Below, one piece after another: positions 39,098 to 46,475 of a stretch of 64,000 bases of DNA (position 1 is the stretch's first letter; each line of letters starts with the position of its first letter). This DNA is from Marilutibacter spongiae (lineage in GTDB: Bacteria; Pseudomonadota; Gammaproteobacteria; Xanthomonadales; Xanthomonadaceae). The stretch spans positions 37,202 through 101,201 of the forward strand of contig NZ_JACHTF010000016.1 in the NCBI RefSeq assembly GCF_014145325.1, read 5' to 3'. Made by a program: the position numbers and the translations under genes. Under the pieces are notes generated by a model, which ran no database searches, was not told the origin of the DNA, and was given only the letters and a program-made list of their open reading frames with translations.

Positions 39098-39460
39098 TCA
39101 GTCCTCGAGCAGCGCCAGCAGGCCCTTGCGCCGGCTCGGCTTGAGCGCGCGGAAGTGCGCCAGCAGCGCCGCCTCGTCCGCATTCCCGGCAACCGCGGCG
39201 GGATAGTCCGGCGGCGCCTCGGCGACATGGCGGCCGCCGCCGTCGGCGCGGCCGATGCCGTCGATCAGGTAATCCAGGCTCAGGCCATAGCGCGCGACCA
39301 GCCGCCGGATCTCGGAGAGGTTCTCCAGGCGCGGCTGCGCCCGGCCGCTTTCCCATTTGGAAACGGTCGCCTTCGATACGTTGAGTTCGAAGCCGATCTG
39401 CTCCTGGGACCATCCATGGACGTCCCGGAAGCGTTTGAACCGGGCGCCAAAGTGCTCCAT
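39098..39460 (-). CDS. XRE-family HTH transcriptional regulator
   Basis: 120 residues. The Cro/C1-type helix-turn-helix spans about 6-62 (FRDVHGWSQEQIGFELNVSK then KWESGRAQP), followed by a C-terminal helical region (DEAALLAHFRALKPSRRKG) that may mediate dimerisation. The start ATG is at 39458-39460. It is divergent from two secreted-protein genes and lies near a GTTTCC-N4-GGAAAC palindrome, so autoregulation or control of those genes is inferred. No toxin partner is present. Confidence 0.9.
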   Translation of the reverse strand: MEHFGARFKRFRDVHGWSQEQIGFELNVSKATVSKWESGRAQPRLENLSEIRRLVARYGLSLDYLIDGIGRADGGGRHVAEAPPDYPAAVAGNADEAALLAHFRALKPSRRKGLLALLED

Positions 39461-39810
39461 GCCCGCATTCTCGGCAGATCATCCCCGGCTGTCGTTTCCC
39501 TTTGTTGACAATTGTGGTTTCCTTATGGAAACATCAAGCCTGGCTTCGAGGAACGAACGCGATGCACGGACGGCATGCCACCGGGAAAGTCCCGCGCTGC
39601 CGCTCCGCCCGGCCGGCGCCCCCGGCCATTGGGCGGCCACGCACGCCACACGAGACCTGCCGCCGCGCCCGCTCCCGCGGACGCGCGGCAACACGCAACC
39701 GGCATGAGGCCGGCCACCCGGCGCACGGCGTCTGCGCCGGACGTCTGCAGGGCAACGGACGCACAGGGGAACGGGACGCCCCACCACCTTCCAGAAAAGG
39801 ACTTTGAACC
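39461..39810. promoter_or_regulatory. 350-bp divergent region between XRE and secreted-protein genes
   Basis: The left half is AT-rich for this genome and holds TTGACA (39505-39510), the 8-bp palindrome ACAATTGT (39508-39515) and the operator-like palindrome at 39517-39532. A -35 for the rightward genes is plausible but no good -10 follows at 16-18 nt. The right half has no recognisable signal until AAGGA before 39811. Confidence 0.45.
39517..39532. promoter_or_regulatory. operator-like palindrome GTTTCC-TTAT-GGAAAC
   Basis: Perfect 6-bp arms around TTAT, 57 nt upstream of the XRE start codon; a further GTTTCC half-site lies at 39494-39499, 23 bp away. Size and symmetry fit a Cro/C1-type dimer site, so the XRE protein may bind it. 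Confidence 0.5.
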
Positions 39811-40653
39811 ATGACCATGAACCTTCGACTCCCCACCACCCTCCTGGCCTTCCTGGGTCTCGCATTCGCCTCCGGCGAAGCGCCCGCGGGCGGCGTGGTG
39901 GTCTGCAACAACTGCACCTCGGTCGCCCAGGCGGCCAAGCAGGGCGGGAACGGCCTGGTGATCGTGTCGGACTTCAGCCGCAAGAAGATCTGGGGCTTCC
40001 GCAACGAATACGACCGCGAAACCGGGGGCTTCCTGCCGATGCCGGTGCCGATCCCCGGCGCCATCAACCACAGCCACCAGCTGACGATGTCGGCGGTCAC
40101 ACCCGCATCGGCCGACATCGTGCTCCGACAGGACGACCCGGGCAGCAACGCCTTCCCCTTCCCCGCCGGCTTCGAAGGCTGGAGCGCGTACGAGGTGGCC
40201 ACCGACACCAACATGCGCGCCCAGTTCGGTCGTGCGCTCGCGGCCAGCTACGCAGGCGCGACCACCAGCTCCAACACCTGGAACAACCTGGCCACGTCGC
40301 TCAAGTCGCTCGCGGTCGACTGGATGTCGGGCAGGCTGAACTTCGACTTCATCACCATCACCGTCCACTGGAGCGACGGCAGCATCACGCCCATGGTGAT
40401 CCGCAAGGGCAACGTCACCCTGGCCGAACCCATCCAGGGGCAGAGCTTCGATGCCGACGGCAACCGGATTCCCGACCCGGAAGTCACCCAGGATGGCAGC
40501 GACTACGTCGGCAATTACCGGTTCCGCTCCGACGCCAATCTCGACAACTGGCTGTACGCCGCCAATCGCTATGGCGTTCCCATCACCGGGACGCCGAGCC
40601 GGCGAATGAGCTGCAGCTGGGACGGCCAGACGCTCCGCTGCCACTACTACTGA
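39811..40653 (+). CDS. secreted protein of unknown function, tandem paralogue 1
   Basis: 280 residues; AAGGA precedes the ATG. Signal peptide (LLAFLGLAFASGEAPAGG). The mature protein begins GGVVVCNNCTSVAQAAKQGG (CxxC), then LVIVSDFSRKKIWGF, and ends TGTPSRRMSCSWDGQTLRCHYY with two more Cys. An Asp-rich block DADGNRIPDPEVTQDG could bind calcium. The next gene shares this whole layout, so the pair is a duplication. I do not recognise the family. It is probably periplasmic or outer-surface, with two disulfides inferred. Confidence 0.8.
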   Translation: MTMNLRLPTTLLAFLGLAFASGEAPAGGVVVCNNCTSVAQAAKQGGNGLVIVSDFSRKKIWGFRNEYDRETGGFLPMPVPIPGAINHSHQLTMSAVTPASADIVLRQDDPGSNAFPFPAGFEGWSAYEVATDTNMRAQFGRALAASYAGATTSSNTWNNLATSLKSLAVDWMSGRLNFDFITITVHWSDGSITPMVIRKGNVTLAEPIQGQSFDADGNRIPDPEVTQDGSDYVGNYRFRSDANLDNWLYAANRYGVPITGTPSRRMSCSWDGQTLRCHYY

Positions 40654-40692
40654 TTCCGCATCAATCCCGCACACGCGAACAGGAGGTTCAGC

Positions 40693-41547
40693 ATGGGCGA
40701 CACGCGAATCCCGCACCTTCGACCCGGCACGGCCTGGGTGGCCACCCTGCTGCTGGCCGGCACGTTCGGGCCGGCCGTCGCAGGCGGACTGGTGGTCTGC
40801 AACGACTGTAGCGATCCGGCCGACGCCGCCGAAAAAGGAGGCGGCGGCACGGTCCTGGTCTCCGACTTCCATGGCCGCAAGCTCTGGGCCTTCGAGAACC
40901 GCTTCGACGGCGATGCCCAGCGCTATCGGGCCCGGCCCAGACCGGTCCCCGCCTCCATCGCCGAGGCCTTCGCACGCATCGTCAACATCACCGATGCCAC
41001 GCAGGCCGTCATCACGGTAAGGCAGGGCATCGTCGCCGGTACCGGCATGATGTTCCCCGACGGCTTCGAGGACGCGAACGCCGCCCTCGTCGCCGCCGAC
41101 AGCGATATGCAGCAGCTGCTGGGCACCGCCCTGGCCCGGCGCTTCGCGGGTGCAGGTCCCGGCTCGGCGACCCTCAACGACCTGGCCTTCGAGCTGACCG
41201 CGTTGGGCCTGGACTTCACCGGCAAGGCGATCGGGCTGGACGGTGTCACCGTCAACCTCGTCTGGCGCGACGGCAGTCGAACGATGATGAAGCTGCGTAG
41301 TGACGCGATCACCCGGGCGGAGTACGTCGTCGGCGCCAGCGAGGACGCTGAAGGCAACAAGTTGCCCGACAGCAGCATCGCCAGCGACGGAGGCAGCTAC
41401 GTCGGCGACTATCGCTTCAGCGACCCTGCCTTGATCGACGATTGGTTGCACGCCGCCGCGCAGTTCGACATTCCGATCCGGGGCACGCCGGGACCACGGA
41501 TGTCCTGCGTATGGGAAAACCACGCCTTGGCCTGCCATTTCCACTGA
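40693..41547 (+). CDS. secreted protein of unknown function, tandem paralogue 2
   Basis: 284 residues; AGGAGG lies close before the ATG. Signal peptide (VATLLLAGTFGPAVAGG). It mirrors paralogue 1: GGLVVCNDCSDPADAAEKGG, TVLVSDFHGRKLWAF, DAEGNKLPDSSIASDGGSYVGDYRF and GTPGPRMSCVWENHALACHFH. The four cysteines and the WxF block are conserved; the middle third has diverged strongly, so the duplication is old. The 39-nt gap means co-transcription with its partner. Immediately followed by the repeat-rich region. Confidence 0.8.
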   Translation: MGDTRIPHLRPGTAWVATLLLAGTFGPAVAGGLVVCNDCSDPADAAEKGGGGTVLVSDFHGRKLWAFENRFDGDAQRYRARPRPVPASIAEAFARIVNITDATQAVITVRQGIVAGTGMMFPDGFEDANAALVAADSDMQQLLGTALARRFAGAGPGSATLNDLAFELTALGLDFTGKAIGLDGVTVNLVWRDGSRTMMKLRSDAITRAEYVVGASEDAEGNKLPDSSIASDGGSYVGDYRFSDPALIDDWLHAAAQFDIPIRGTPGPRMSCVWENHALACHFH

Positions 41548-41735
41548 AGCTTCGGTGCGGGGGTGGTCCCTTTCGCCACAACGCCACACTCCCGGGGCCA
41601 TCCCCCACCACCGCACTCGGACAAGAACCAGGGGAGCATCCGTCGCCTTCGCCTCCACTCCACCGGCGCCAGCGACGTTGGCCGCGAACCGTGCGTGACC
41701 CGTGGCACGCATCTTTCGCGGTCTTTTTTTTCATC

Positions 41736-41830
41736 GCAGGATGGGTTGCGCCAAGCAAAGCCATTCCTGCGCCCATGCGTCACGATTGCCGGCGACGGTG
41801 GGTATCGCCTTCGGCTCGACCCACCCTACG
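41736..41830 (+). repeat. composite inverted intergenic element, copy A
   Basis: Left part GCAGGATGGGTTGCGCCAAG... and right part GGTGGGTATCGCCTTCGGCT... ending CCACCCTACG are imperfect reverse complements, so the ~95-bp unit could fold into one long hairpin. Related copies: 41998, 42554, 53878 and 54058. Confidence 0.75.
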
Positions 41831-41875
41831 CCGGGACCACAACCACGTCTTGGCCGGTAGCCCCCACGGGCCGTC

Positions 41876-41895
41876 ATCCCAGCGAACGCTGGGAT
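41876..41895. repeat. palindromic intergenic element, perfect copy
   Basis: ATCCCAGCGAACGCTGGGAT, 9-bp perfect arms with an AA centre, preceded by GTC. The same 20-mer recurs at 42138 and, with a TT centre, at 54014. Confidence 0.85.
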
Positions 41896-41997
41896 CCAGC
41901 TCTTGCCGTCCAACGTGCCGCGAACCATCGCCCCCGGGTGCGCTGCGCTGACCCGGGGTTACGCAACCGGGATGACGCGGAGTGGTGGCGTAGCACC

Positions 41998-42092
41998 GTA
42001 GGATAGGTTGCTCGAAAGAAGGCCAATCCTGCGTCCATGTGTCGCGCTTGCCATTGACGGTGGGTTTCGCCTTCGGCTCTACCCACCCTACG
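41998..42092 (+). repeat. composite inverted intergenic element, copy B
   Basis: GTAGGATAGGTTGCTCGAAA... to GGTGGGTTTCGCCTTCGGCT...CACCCTACG. It begins the second unit of a ~262-bp tandem duplication whose first unit starts with copy A. It is preceded by GTGGTGGCGTAGCACC, also seen before copy E with one change. Confidence 0.75.
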
Positions 42093-42137
42093 GCAAGACC
42101 GCAACCGCGTCTTGACCGGGAGCCCCCACAGGCCGTC

Positions 42138-42157
42138 ATCCCAGCGAACGCTGGGAT
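42138..42157. repeat. palindromic intergenic element, perfect copy
   Basis: ATCCCAGCGAACGCTGGGAT again, in the same relative position in the second duplication unit as 41876-41895 in the first (262 bp apart). Confidence 0.85.
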
Positions 42158-42230
42158 CGAGTCTTTGCTTTCCAACTTTCCGTGAACCATCCCCCCCCGG
42201 GTGCGCATCGCCTACCCGGGCTACGCCGCG

Positions 42231-42316
<86 letters not shown>

Positions 42317-42474
42317 TTCGCGACTTTGAGGCCGCCGAGCACCGCAGGGCGTGGCGGCCGAAGAGGCGCCCTTGTCTGAGCGCAGCGAGTTTGGGCGCCG
42401 TGCCGCCACGACCGAGAAGCGCAGGGCACCGGCGCGGCGAAGCCGTGCCGGCGGCCGATGGAGCCGCCGGTTTT

Positions 42475-42502
42475 GGTTCCTTTTGACAAGACAAAAGGAA
42501 CC
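42475..42502. repeat. 11-bp perfect hairpin GGTTCCTTTTG
   Basis: GGTTCCTTTTG (42475-42485), loop ACAAGA, CAAAAGGAACC (42492-42502), followed at once by CGCCC-ACA-GGGCG (42503-42515). It is probably part of a dispersed Xanthomonadaceae intergenic element; only one copy is in the window. The TTTT run lies inside the stem, so it is not a normal terminator. Confidence 0.6.
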
Positions 42503-42553
42503 CGCCCACAGGGCGGAAGCCTTTGATCTTGCCTTGCGACCAAATCACCCCGC

Positions 42554-42640
42554 GAATGATGGGTTGCGCGATGCAAAACCCATCGCTCCTTGTGGCTGTG
42601 AGCGACGGTGGGTATCGCCTTCGGCTCGATCCGCCCTACG
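42554..42640 (+). repeat. composite inverted intergenic element, copy C
   Basis: GAATGATGGGTTGCGCGATG... paired with GGTGGGTATCGCCTTCGGCT...CGCCCTACG. The right half is nearly identical to copies A, B and D; the left half has diverged. It ends 24 nt before the rlmI stop. Confidence 0.7.
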
Positions 42641-42664
42641 GCGACGTCGCAACGGAAGGCGCGA

Positions 42665-43834
42665 TCAGTCGATCACGCGGCAGAACACGGCCTTCAGGTA
42701 GCGCGACTCCTGCACCCCCGCGATCCAGGGGTGGTCGGGCCCGGCGCCGGCGACCTTGAGCACCTGCACGGTACGCCCGGCATAGAAGGCCGCGCGGCGC
42801 AACATGTCCAGGAACTGTTCCTCGCTGACCAGCCCGGTGCAGGAGAACGTGGCGAACAGCCCGCCGGGCTTCACCACGCCCAGGGCCAGCTTGTTCATGT
42901 CGAGGTACTTCTTGAGCGCCGGGATGACCTGGTCGCGATCGCGCGTCATCTTGGCCGGGTCGAGGATGACGACGTCGTACGCCTCGCCGGCGTTGGCCGC
43001 GTCGCGCAGCCAGGGGAAGATGTCGGCCTGCACGAAGCGCGGGCGCACGTTGTTGAGCCGGGCGTTGCCCTTGGCGATCTCGATCACGTCGGCATCGATG
43101 TCCACGCCGACGACCTCGCTGGCGCCGCGGACCGCGGCGTAGACGGCAAAGCCACCGGTGTTGCAGCAAAGGTCCAGCACCGATGCGCCTTCGACGTGCT
43201 GCGACAGCCACTCGCGGTTCTCGCGCTGGTCGGCGAAGAAGCCGGTCTTGTGGGCTCCGGCCGGGTCGGCGCGGAACTTCACCCCATGCTCGCTGATGAC
43301 CGCCGGCGGCACCGGCGGATTGCCGCGGAAGTCGAAGCTTTCCTGTTTCTGCACGTGCTCGTCGGCAAAGCTGTAGAAGCGGCAACCCGGGAACTGCTCG
43401 GTCAGCGCCTCGTAGATCCAGTCGCGGTGGCGGAACATGCCGGCACTGAAGAACTCCACGACGAGCAGGTCGTCGTAGCGATCGACCACCAGGCCGGACA
43501 ATCCGTCGCCCTCGCTGTGGACCACGCGCCAGGCGTTGCCGGCGCCATCGAGCTTGAGCGTTTCGCGTCGCAGGGCGACGGCCTCGGCGATCTTGCGCGA
43601 GAACCAGCCCGCGTCCACCGGGACCTCGCGCCGGGTCTCCAGTATGCGCACCGCGATGCGCGAATGACCGTTGTAGAAGCCCCGACCGATCCAGTCGCCC
43701 TCCACCCCGATCACGTCGACGATGCTGCCCGGCTTGGGCCGCTGGGTGGGCTTTTCGACCAGGCGCTGGAAGATCCAGGGATGGCTGGATTTCCAGGCGT
43801 TCTTGAGGCGGACGGTAGGGACGGGTGCGTTCAT
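42665..43834 (-). CDS. rlmI: 23S rRNA (cytosine-1962-C5) methyltransferase RlmI-like
   Basis: 389 residues from ATG 43832-43834 (MNAPVPTVRLKNAWKSSHPW); a GTG 54 nt earlier is in frame but lacks homology. An N-terminal PUA-like domain (about 8-75), a middle domain and a C-terminal Rossmann methyltransferase: VLDLCCNTGGFAVYAA (SAM motif I), VGVDIDADVIEIAKGNARLN, DVVILDPAKMTRDRD and the catalytic-Cys region LFATFSCTG. It modifies 23S rRNA in the cytosol. E. coli RlmI is 396 residues. Exact target position is by family, not shown here. Confidence 0.9.
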   Translation of the reverse strand: MNAPVPTVRLKNAWKSSHPWIFQRLVEKPTQRPKPGSIVDVIGVEGDWIGRGFYNGHSRIAVRILETRREVPVDAGWFSRKIAEAVALRRETLKLDGAGNAWRVVHSEGDGLSGLVVDRYDDLLVVEFFSAGMFRHRDWIYEALTEQFPGCRFYSFADEHVQKQESFDFRGNPPVPPAVISEHGVKFRADPAGAHKTGFFADQRENREWLSQHVEGASVLDLCCNTGGFAVYAAVRGASEVVGVDIDADVIEIAKGNARLNNVRPRFVQADIFPWLRDAANAGEAYDVVILDPAKMTRDRDQVIPALKKYLDMNKLALGVVKPGGLFATFSCTGLVSEEQFLDMLRRAAFYAGRTVQVLKVAGAGPDHPWIAGVQESRYLKAVFCRVID

Positions 43835-43905
43835 CGGAATATTGTACCGGCGCACGCACGCGGCGATTGACCTTTGCCGGGCGCGCACCCAGAATCCCGG
43901 GCTAC

Positions 43906-44058
43906 AGAAGGGGAGTAGCTCCCAACTTCGCCGTCGTCATTACGAGCGGTGGGACCGCGTCCCACTCCTCCGGCCCGAAGGCGGTCCAGGTCCCATCGGG
44001 AACCGGGCCGCGAGCAAGACCTTCGCCGCAAGGCGGAGGTCTGTCCGGAACCCACGGA
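43906..44058 (+). ncRNA. yybP-ykoY (manganese) riboswitch aptamer upstream of terC-family gene
   Basis: The invariant core GGGGAGTAGC is at 43910-43919, preceded by AA. A second conserved part, GAGCAAGACCTTCGCC then GGCGGAGGTCT, forms a hairpin at 44017-44042 (arms AGACCT/AGGTCT and CGCC/GGCG, loop GCAA). This class binds Mn2+ and usually raises expression of exporters such as MntP and of Alx/TerC proteins. A strong intrinsic terminator follows directly and the gene downstream is a TerC homologue, which is the expected context. Exact aptamer ends are approximate. Confidence 0.88.
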
Positions 44059-44061
44059 AAC

Positions 44062-44089
44062 AGCCCGAACCCTGCGGTTCGGGCTTTTT
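44062..44089 (+). terminator. intrinsic terminator, riboswitch expression platform
   Basis: AGCCCGAACC (44062-44071), loop CTGC, GGTTCGGGCT (44076-44085), then TTTT. It lies between the aptamer and the ribosome site (GGAG, 44097-44100) of the terC-family gene, so metal binding probably prevents its formation. Confidence 0.88.
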
Positions 44090-44112
44090 CATGTTCCGGA
44101 GACGCATCAGCA

Positions 44113-45069
44113 ATGGAAACGATCGGCAGTCCCCTGCTCTGGGGCGCTTTCGCCCTCCTCGTGGTCCTGGCCCTGCAGGTCGACCTGGTGCTGATGCGCC
44201 ACGGCGGACCGCACAAGGTCACCGTGCGCGAAGCCGCCTGGTGGAGCCTGGGCTGGGTGGCCCTGGCCCTGGCCTTCAACGCCGGGCTGTGGTGGTACCT
44301 CAAGGGCACGGCGGGGCCGGAGGTCGCGCATCGGATCGGCCTGGAGTTCCTGACCGGCTACCTGGTGGAGAAATCGCTGGCGGTCGACAACATCTTCGTC
44401 TTCCTGACGATCTTCACTTACTTCGCGGTGCCCGAAGAGCAGCGCCAGCGCGCACTGGTGATCGGCGTGCTCGGGGCAATCGCGCTTCGCGCGGTGATGA
44501 TCTTCGCCGGCGCCGCGCTGCTGGCCCGCTTCCACTGGATGCTCTACGTGTTCGGCGTCTTCCTGCTGGTGACGGGCGTGAAGATGTGGATCGCCGCCGG
44601 CCAGGAACCCGACCTGGCGCGCAACCCGGTGCTGCGCTGGATGCGCGGCCACCTGCCCCTGCTGCGCAACTACCAGGGCAACGCGCTGAGCGTGGTACGC
44701 AACGGGCGCCGGCTGTACACGCCCTTGTTCGTCGTCATCGTCATGATCGCGATCACCGACGTGATCTTCGCCGTCGACAGCATCCCGGCGATCTTCGCGA
44801 TCACCTACGATCCGTTCATCGTGCTGACTTCCAACGTCTTCGCCGTGCTCGGCCTGCGGGCGATGTTCTTCCTGCTGGCGGGCATGGCCGACCGCTTCCA
44901 CCTGTTGCCCTACGGCCTGGCGCTGGTGCTGGCCTTCATCGGCACCAAGATGCTGATCGTCGAGTGGTACAAGATCCCGGTGCTGGCCTCGCTCGCGGTC
45001 GTGGCATTGGTGTTGGCCGCGACCATGGTCCTGAGCCTGCTGCTGCCGCCGCGCGTTCCCGCCGATTGA
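44113..45069 (+). CDS. TerC/Alx-family integral membrane protein, putative Mn2+ exporter
   Basis: 318 residues, eight or nine hydrophobic segments. Diagnostic blocks: GYLVEKSLAVDNIFVFLTIF with conserved Glu and Asp, and IAITDVIFAVDSIPAIFAIT with a second acidic pair; also LRAMFFLLAGMADRFHLL. The family exports or handles manganese during or after protein secretion. The ATG at 44113 follows CGGAGACG. The yybP-ykoY riboswitch in the leader makes Mn2+-dependent expression very likely. Followed by the rhomboid gene after 64 nt. Confidence 0.93.
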   Translation: METIGSPLLWGAFALLVVLALQVDLVLMRHGGPHKVTVREAAWWSLGWVALALAFNAGLWWYLKGTAGPEVAHRIGLEFLTGYLVEKSLAVDNIFVFLTIFTYFAVPEEQRQRALVIGVLGAIALRAVMIFAGAALLARFHWMLYVFGVFLLVTGVKMWIAAGQEPDLARNPVLRWMRGHLPLLRNYQGNALSVVRNGRRLYTPLFVVIVMIAITDVIFAVDSIPAIFAITYDPFIVLTSNVFAVLGLRAMFFLLAGMADRFHLLPYGLALVLAFIGTKMLIVEWYKIPVLASLAVVALVLAATMVLSLLLPPRVPAD

Positions 45070-45133
45070 TCCCCATGCGGGACGCTGGCGCCCGCGGGCG
45101 GGACTTGCAATCGCGGCCACGGGCTGCCATCTG

Positions 45134-45919
45134 ATGGGCATGAAGCTGCCCACCGATGCGGACATCCTCGACACCCCGGCCCAGCGGCAGGCCGACAAGC
45201 GCCGCTGGCTGCGGGCGTTCAACCTCAGCCTCGGCTTCGCCCTGCTGCTGACGGCGGTGTTCCTGGGCCAGCCCTACTTCGACGTGGAGCGCTGGACGGT
45301 GACGCCTGGGTCGGTGGCCGGCCTGCTGGGCGTGCTCGGCGCCCCCCTGCTGCATGGCTCCTTCGAGCACTTGGCCGCCAACGCCATCTCCCTGCTGATG
45401 CTCGGCACGCTCGCAGGCGGCATGTACCCGCGCGCCACCGTCCGCGCCCTGCCGCTGATCTGGCTGGGCTCGGGCCTCGTGGCCTGGCTGCTGGGCGACG
45501 CCGGCAGCCACCACCTCGGTGCCAGCGGCCTGACCCACGGCCTCATGTTCATGGTCTTCCTGCTCGGCCTGCTGCGACGCGACCGCCCCGCGGTCGCGGC
45601 CTCGATGGCCGCCTTCCTGTTCTACGGCGGCATGTTGTTGACCGTGCTGCCGCGGGAGCCCGGCGTGTCCTGGCAGGCGCACATGGGCGGCGCGATCGGC
45701 GGCGTGGTCGCCGCCTGGCTCTTCAGCCGGCTCGACCCGCAACCGCCGCGCAAGCGCTACAGTTGGGAGGACGAGGACGAGATCGATGCCCGGGCCGAGG
45801 CCACGCGCGCGGAGCTCGAACCCGGCGCCCCCGAGGACGTACCGGTGATCTGGCACCGCCCCGAGCCCGGCGACGACGAGGAACGCGGCGTGGTGCTGCG
45901 CTTTCCGCCCCGCAAGTAG
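45134..45919 (+). CDS. rhomboid-family intramembrane serine protease
   Basis: 261 residues. Six membrane helices (about 28-200) with the catalytic Ser in HHLGASGLTHGLMF (GxSG), the His in GVSWQAHMGGAIGG, and the HxxxN oxyanion region LLHGSFEHLAANAISLLMLG. It cleaves single-pass proteins inside the membrane. The cytosolic C-terminus (about 205-261) is acidic and charged. The start could be ATG 45140; both lack a strong ribosome site. Confidence 0.9.
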   Translation: MGMKLPTDADILDTPAQRQADKRRWLRAFNLSLGFALLLTAVFLGQPYFDVERWTVTPGSVAGLLGVLGAPLLHGSFEHLAANAISLLMLGTLAGGMYPRATVRALPLIWLGSGLVAWLLGDAGSHHLGASGLTHGLMFMVFLLGLLRRDRPAVAASMAAFLFYGGMLLTVLPREPGVSWQAHMGGAIGGVVAAWLFSRLDPQPPRKRYSWEDEDEIDARAEATRAELEPGAPEDVPVIWHRPEPGDDEERGVVLRFPPRK

Positions 45920-45983
45920 CGCTGCGCCTGTCGTCCCGGTGCACGACCCGCGCCGCCAACGCCACCGCTGACAAGGAGAGGCC

Positions 45984-46457
45984 ATGTCGACCCAAGCGCC
46001 AGCGCGAAGCTGGTGGCAACGCAACTGGAAGTGGTGCCTGCCGCTGGCCGGCGCGGGCCTGCTGGCGGCGTTCGCGCTGGCCATGTTCGGCATGTTCTCG
46101 CTGCTGTTCGGCCTGCTGGCCCACTCGGCGCCCTACCAGCACGCCATCGAACGGGCGCGCGCCTCGACGGCGGTCGTGGCCGCGCTCGGCGAGCCGATCG
46201 AAACCGGGTTCATGACCCAGGGCCACCTGAACACCACGAACGACGAAGGCGAGGCGAACCTGCGCGTTCCACTGGAGGGCCCCAGGGGGAGGGCCTCCGT
46301 GCACGTGGAAGCCACGCGCGCGAATGGCCTCTGGACCTACCAGACGCTCGACGCCGTCCTGGCCGACGGCAGCAGGATCGACCTGCGCGAGGCCAACGGC
46401 AACGACGCCGGCGATCCCCCGGCGCGCTATCGCAAGGCACTGCCGGAACGCCCCTGA
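45984..46457 (+). CDS. Coa1/Tim21-like single-pass membrane protein
   Basis: 157 residues; AAGGAG precedes the ATG. One membrane helix (about 17-44), then a soluble domain IERARASTAVVAALGEPIETG...GEANLRVPLEGPRGRASVHVEATRANGLW, the pattern of the cytochrome c oxidase assembly factor Coa1 family. In bacteria the role is undefined, although a tie to respiratory-complex assembly is possible. It follows the rhomboid gene on the same strand and ends 18 nt from the convergent ABC permease stop. Confidence 0.75.
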   Translation: MSTQAPARSWWQRNWKWCLPLAGAGLLAAFALAMFGMFSLLFGLLAHSAPYQHAIERARASTAVVAALGEPIETGFMTQGHLNTTNDEGEANLRVPLEGPRGRASVHVEATRANGLWTYQTLDAVLADGSRIDLREANGNDAGDPPARYRKALPERP

Positions 46458-46475
46458 CGGCGGCCTACCCAGGCC

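Noticed and set aside
39098..39460. XRE gene as antitoxin of a toxin-antitoxin pair
   Set aside because: No small partner gene on the same strand; neighbours are a zinc protein and secreted proteins.
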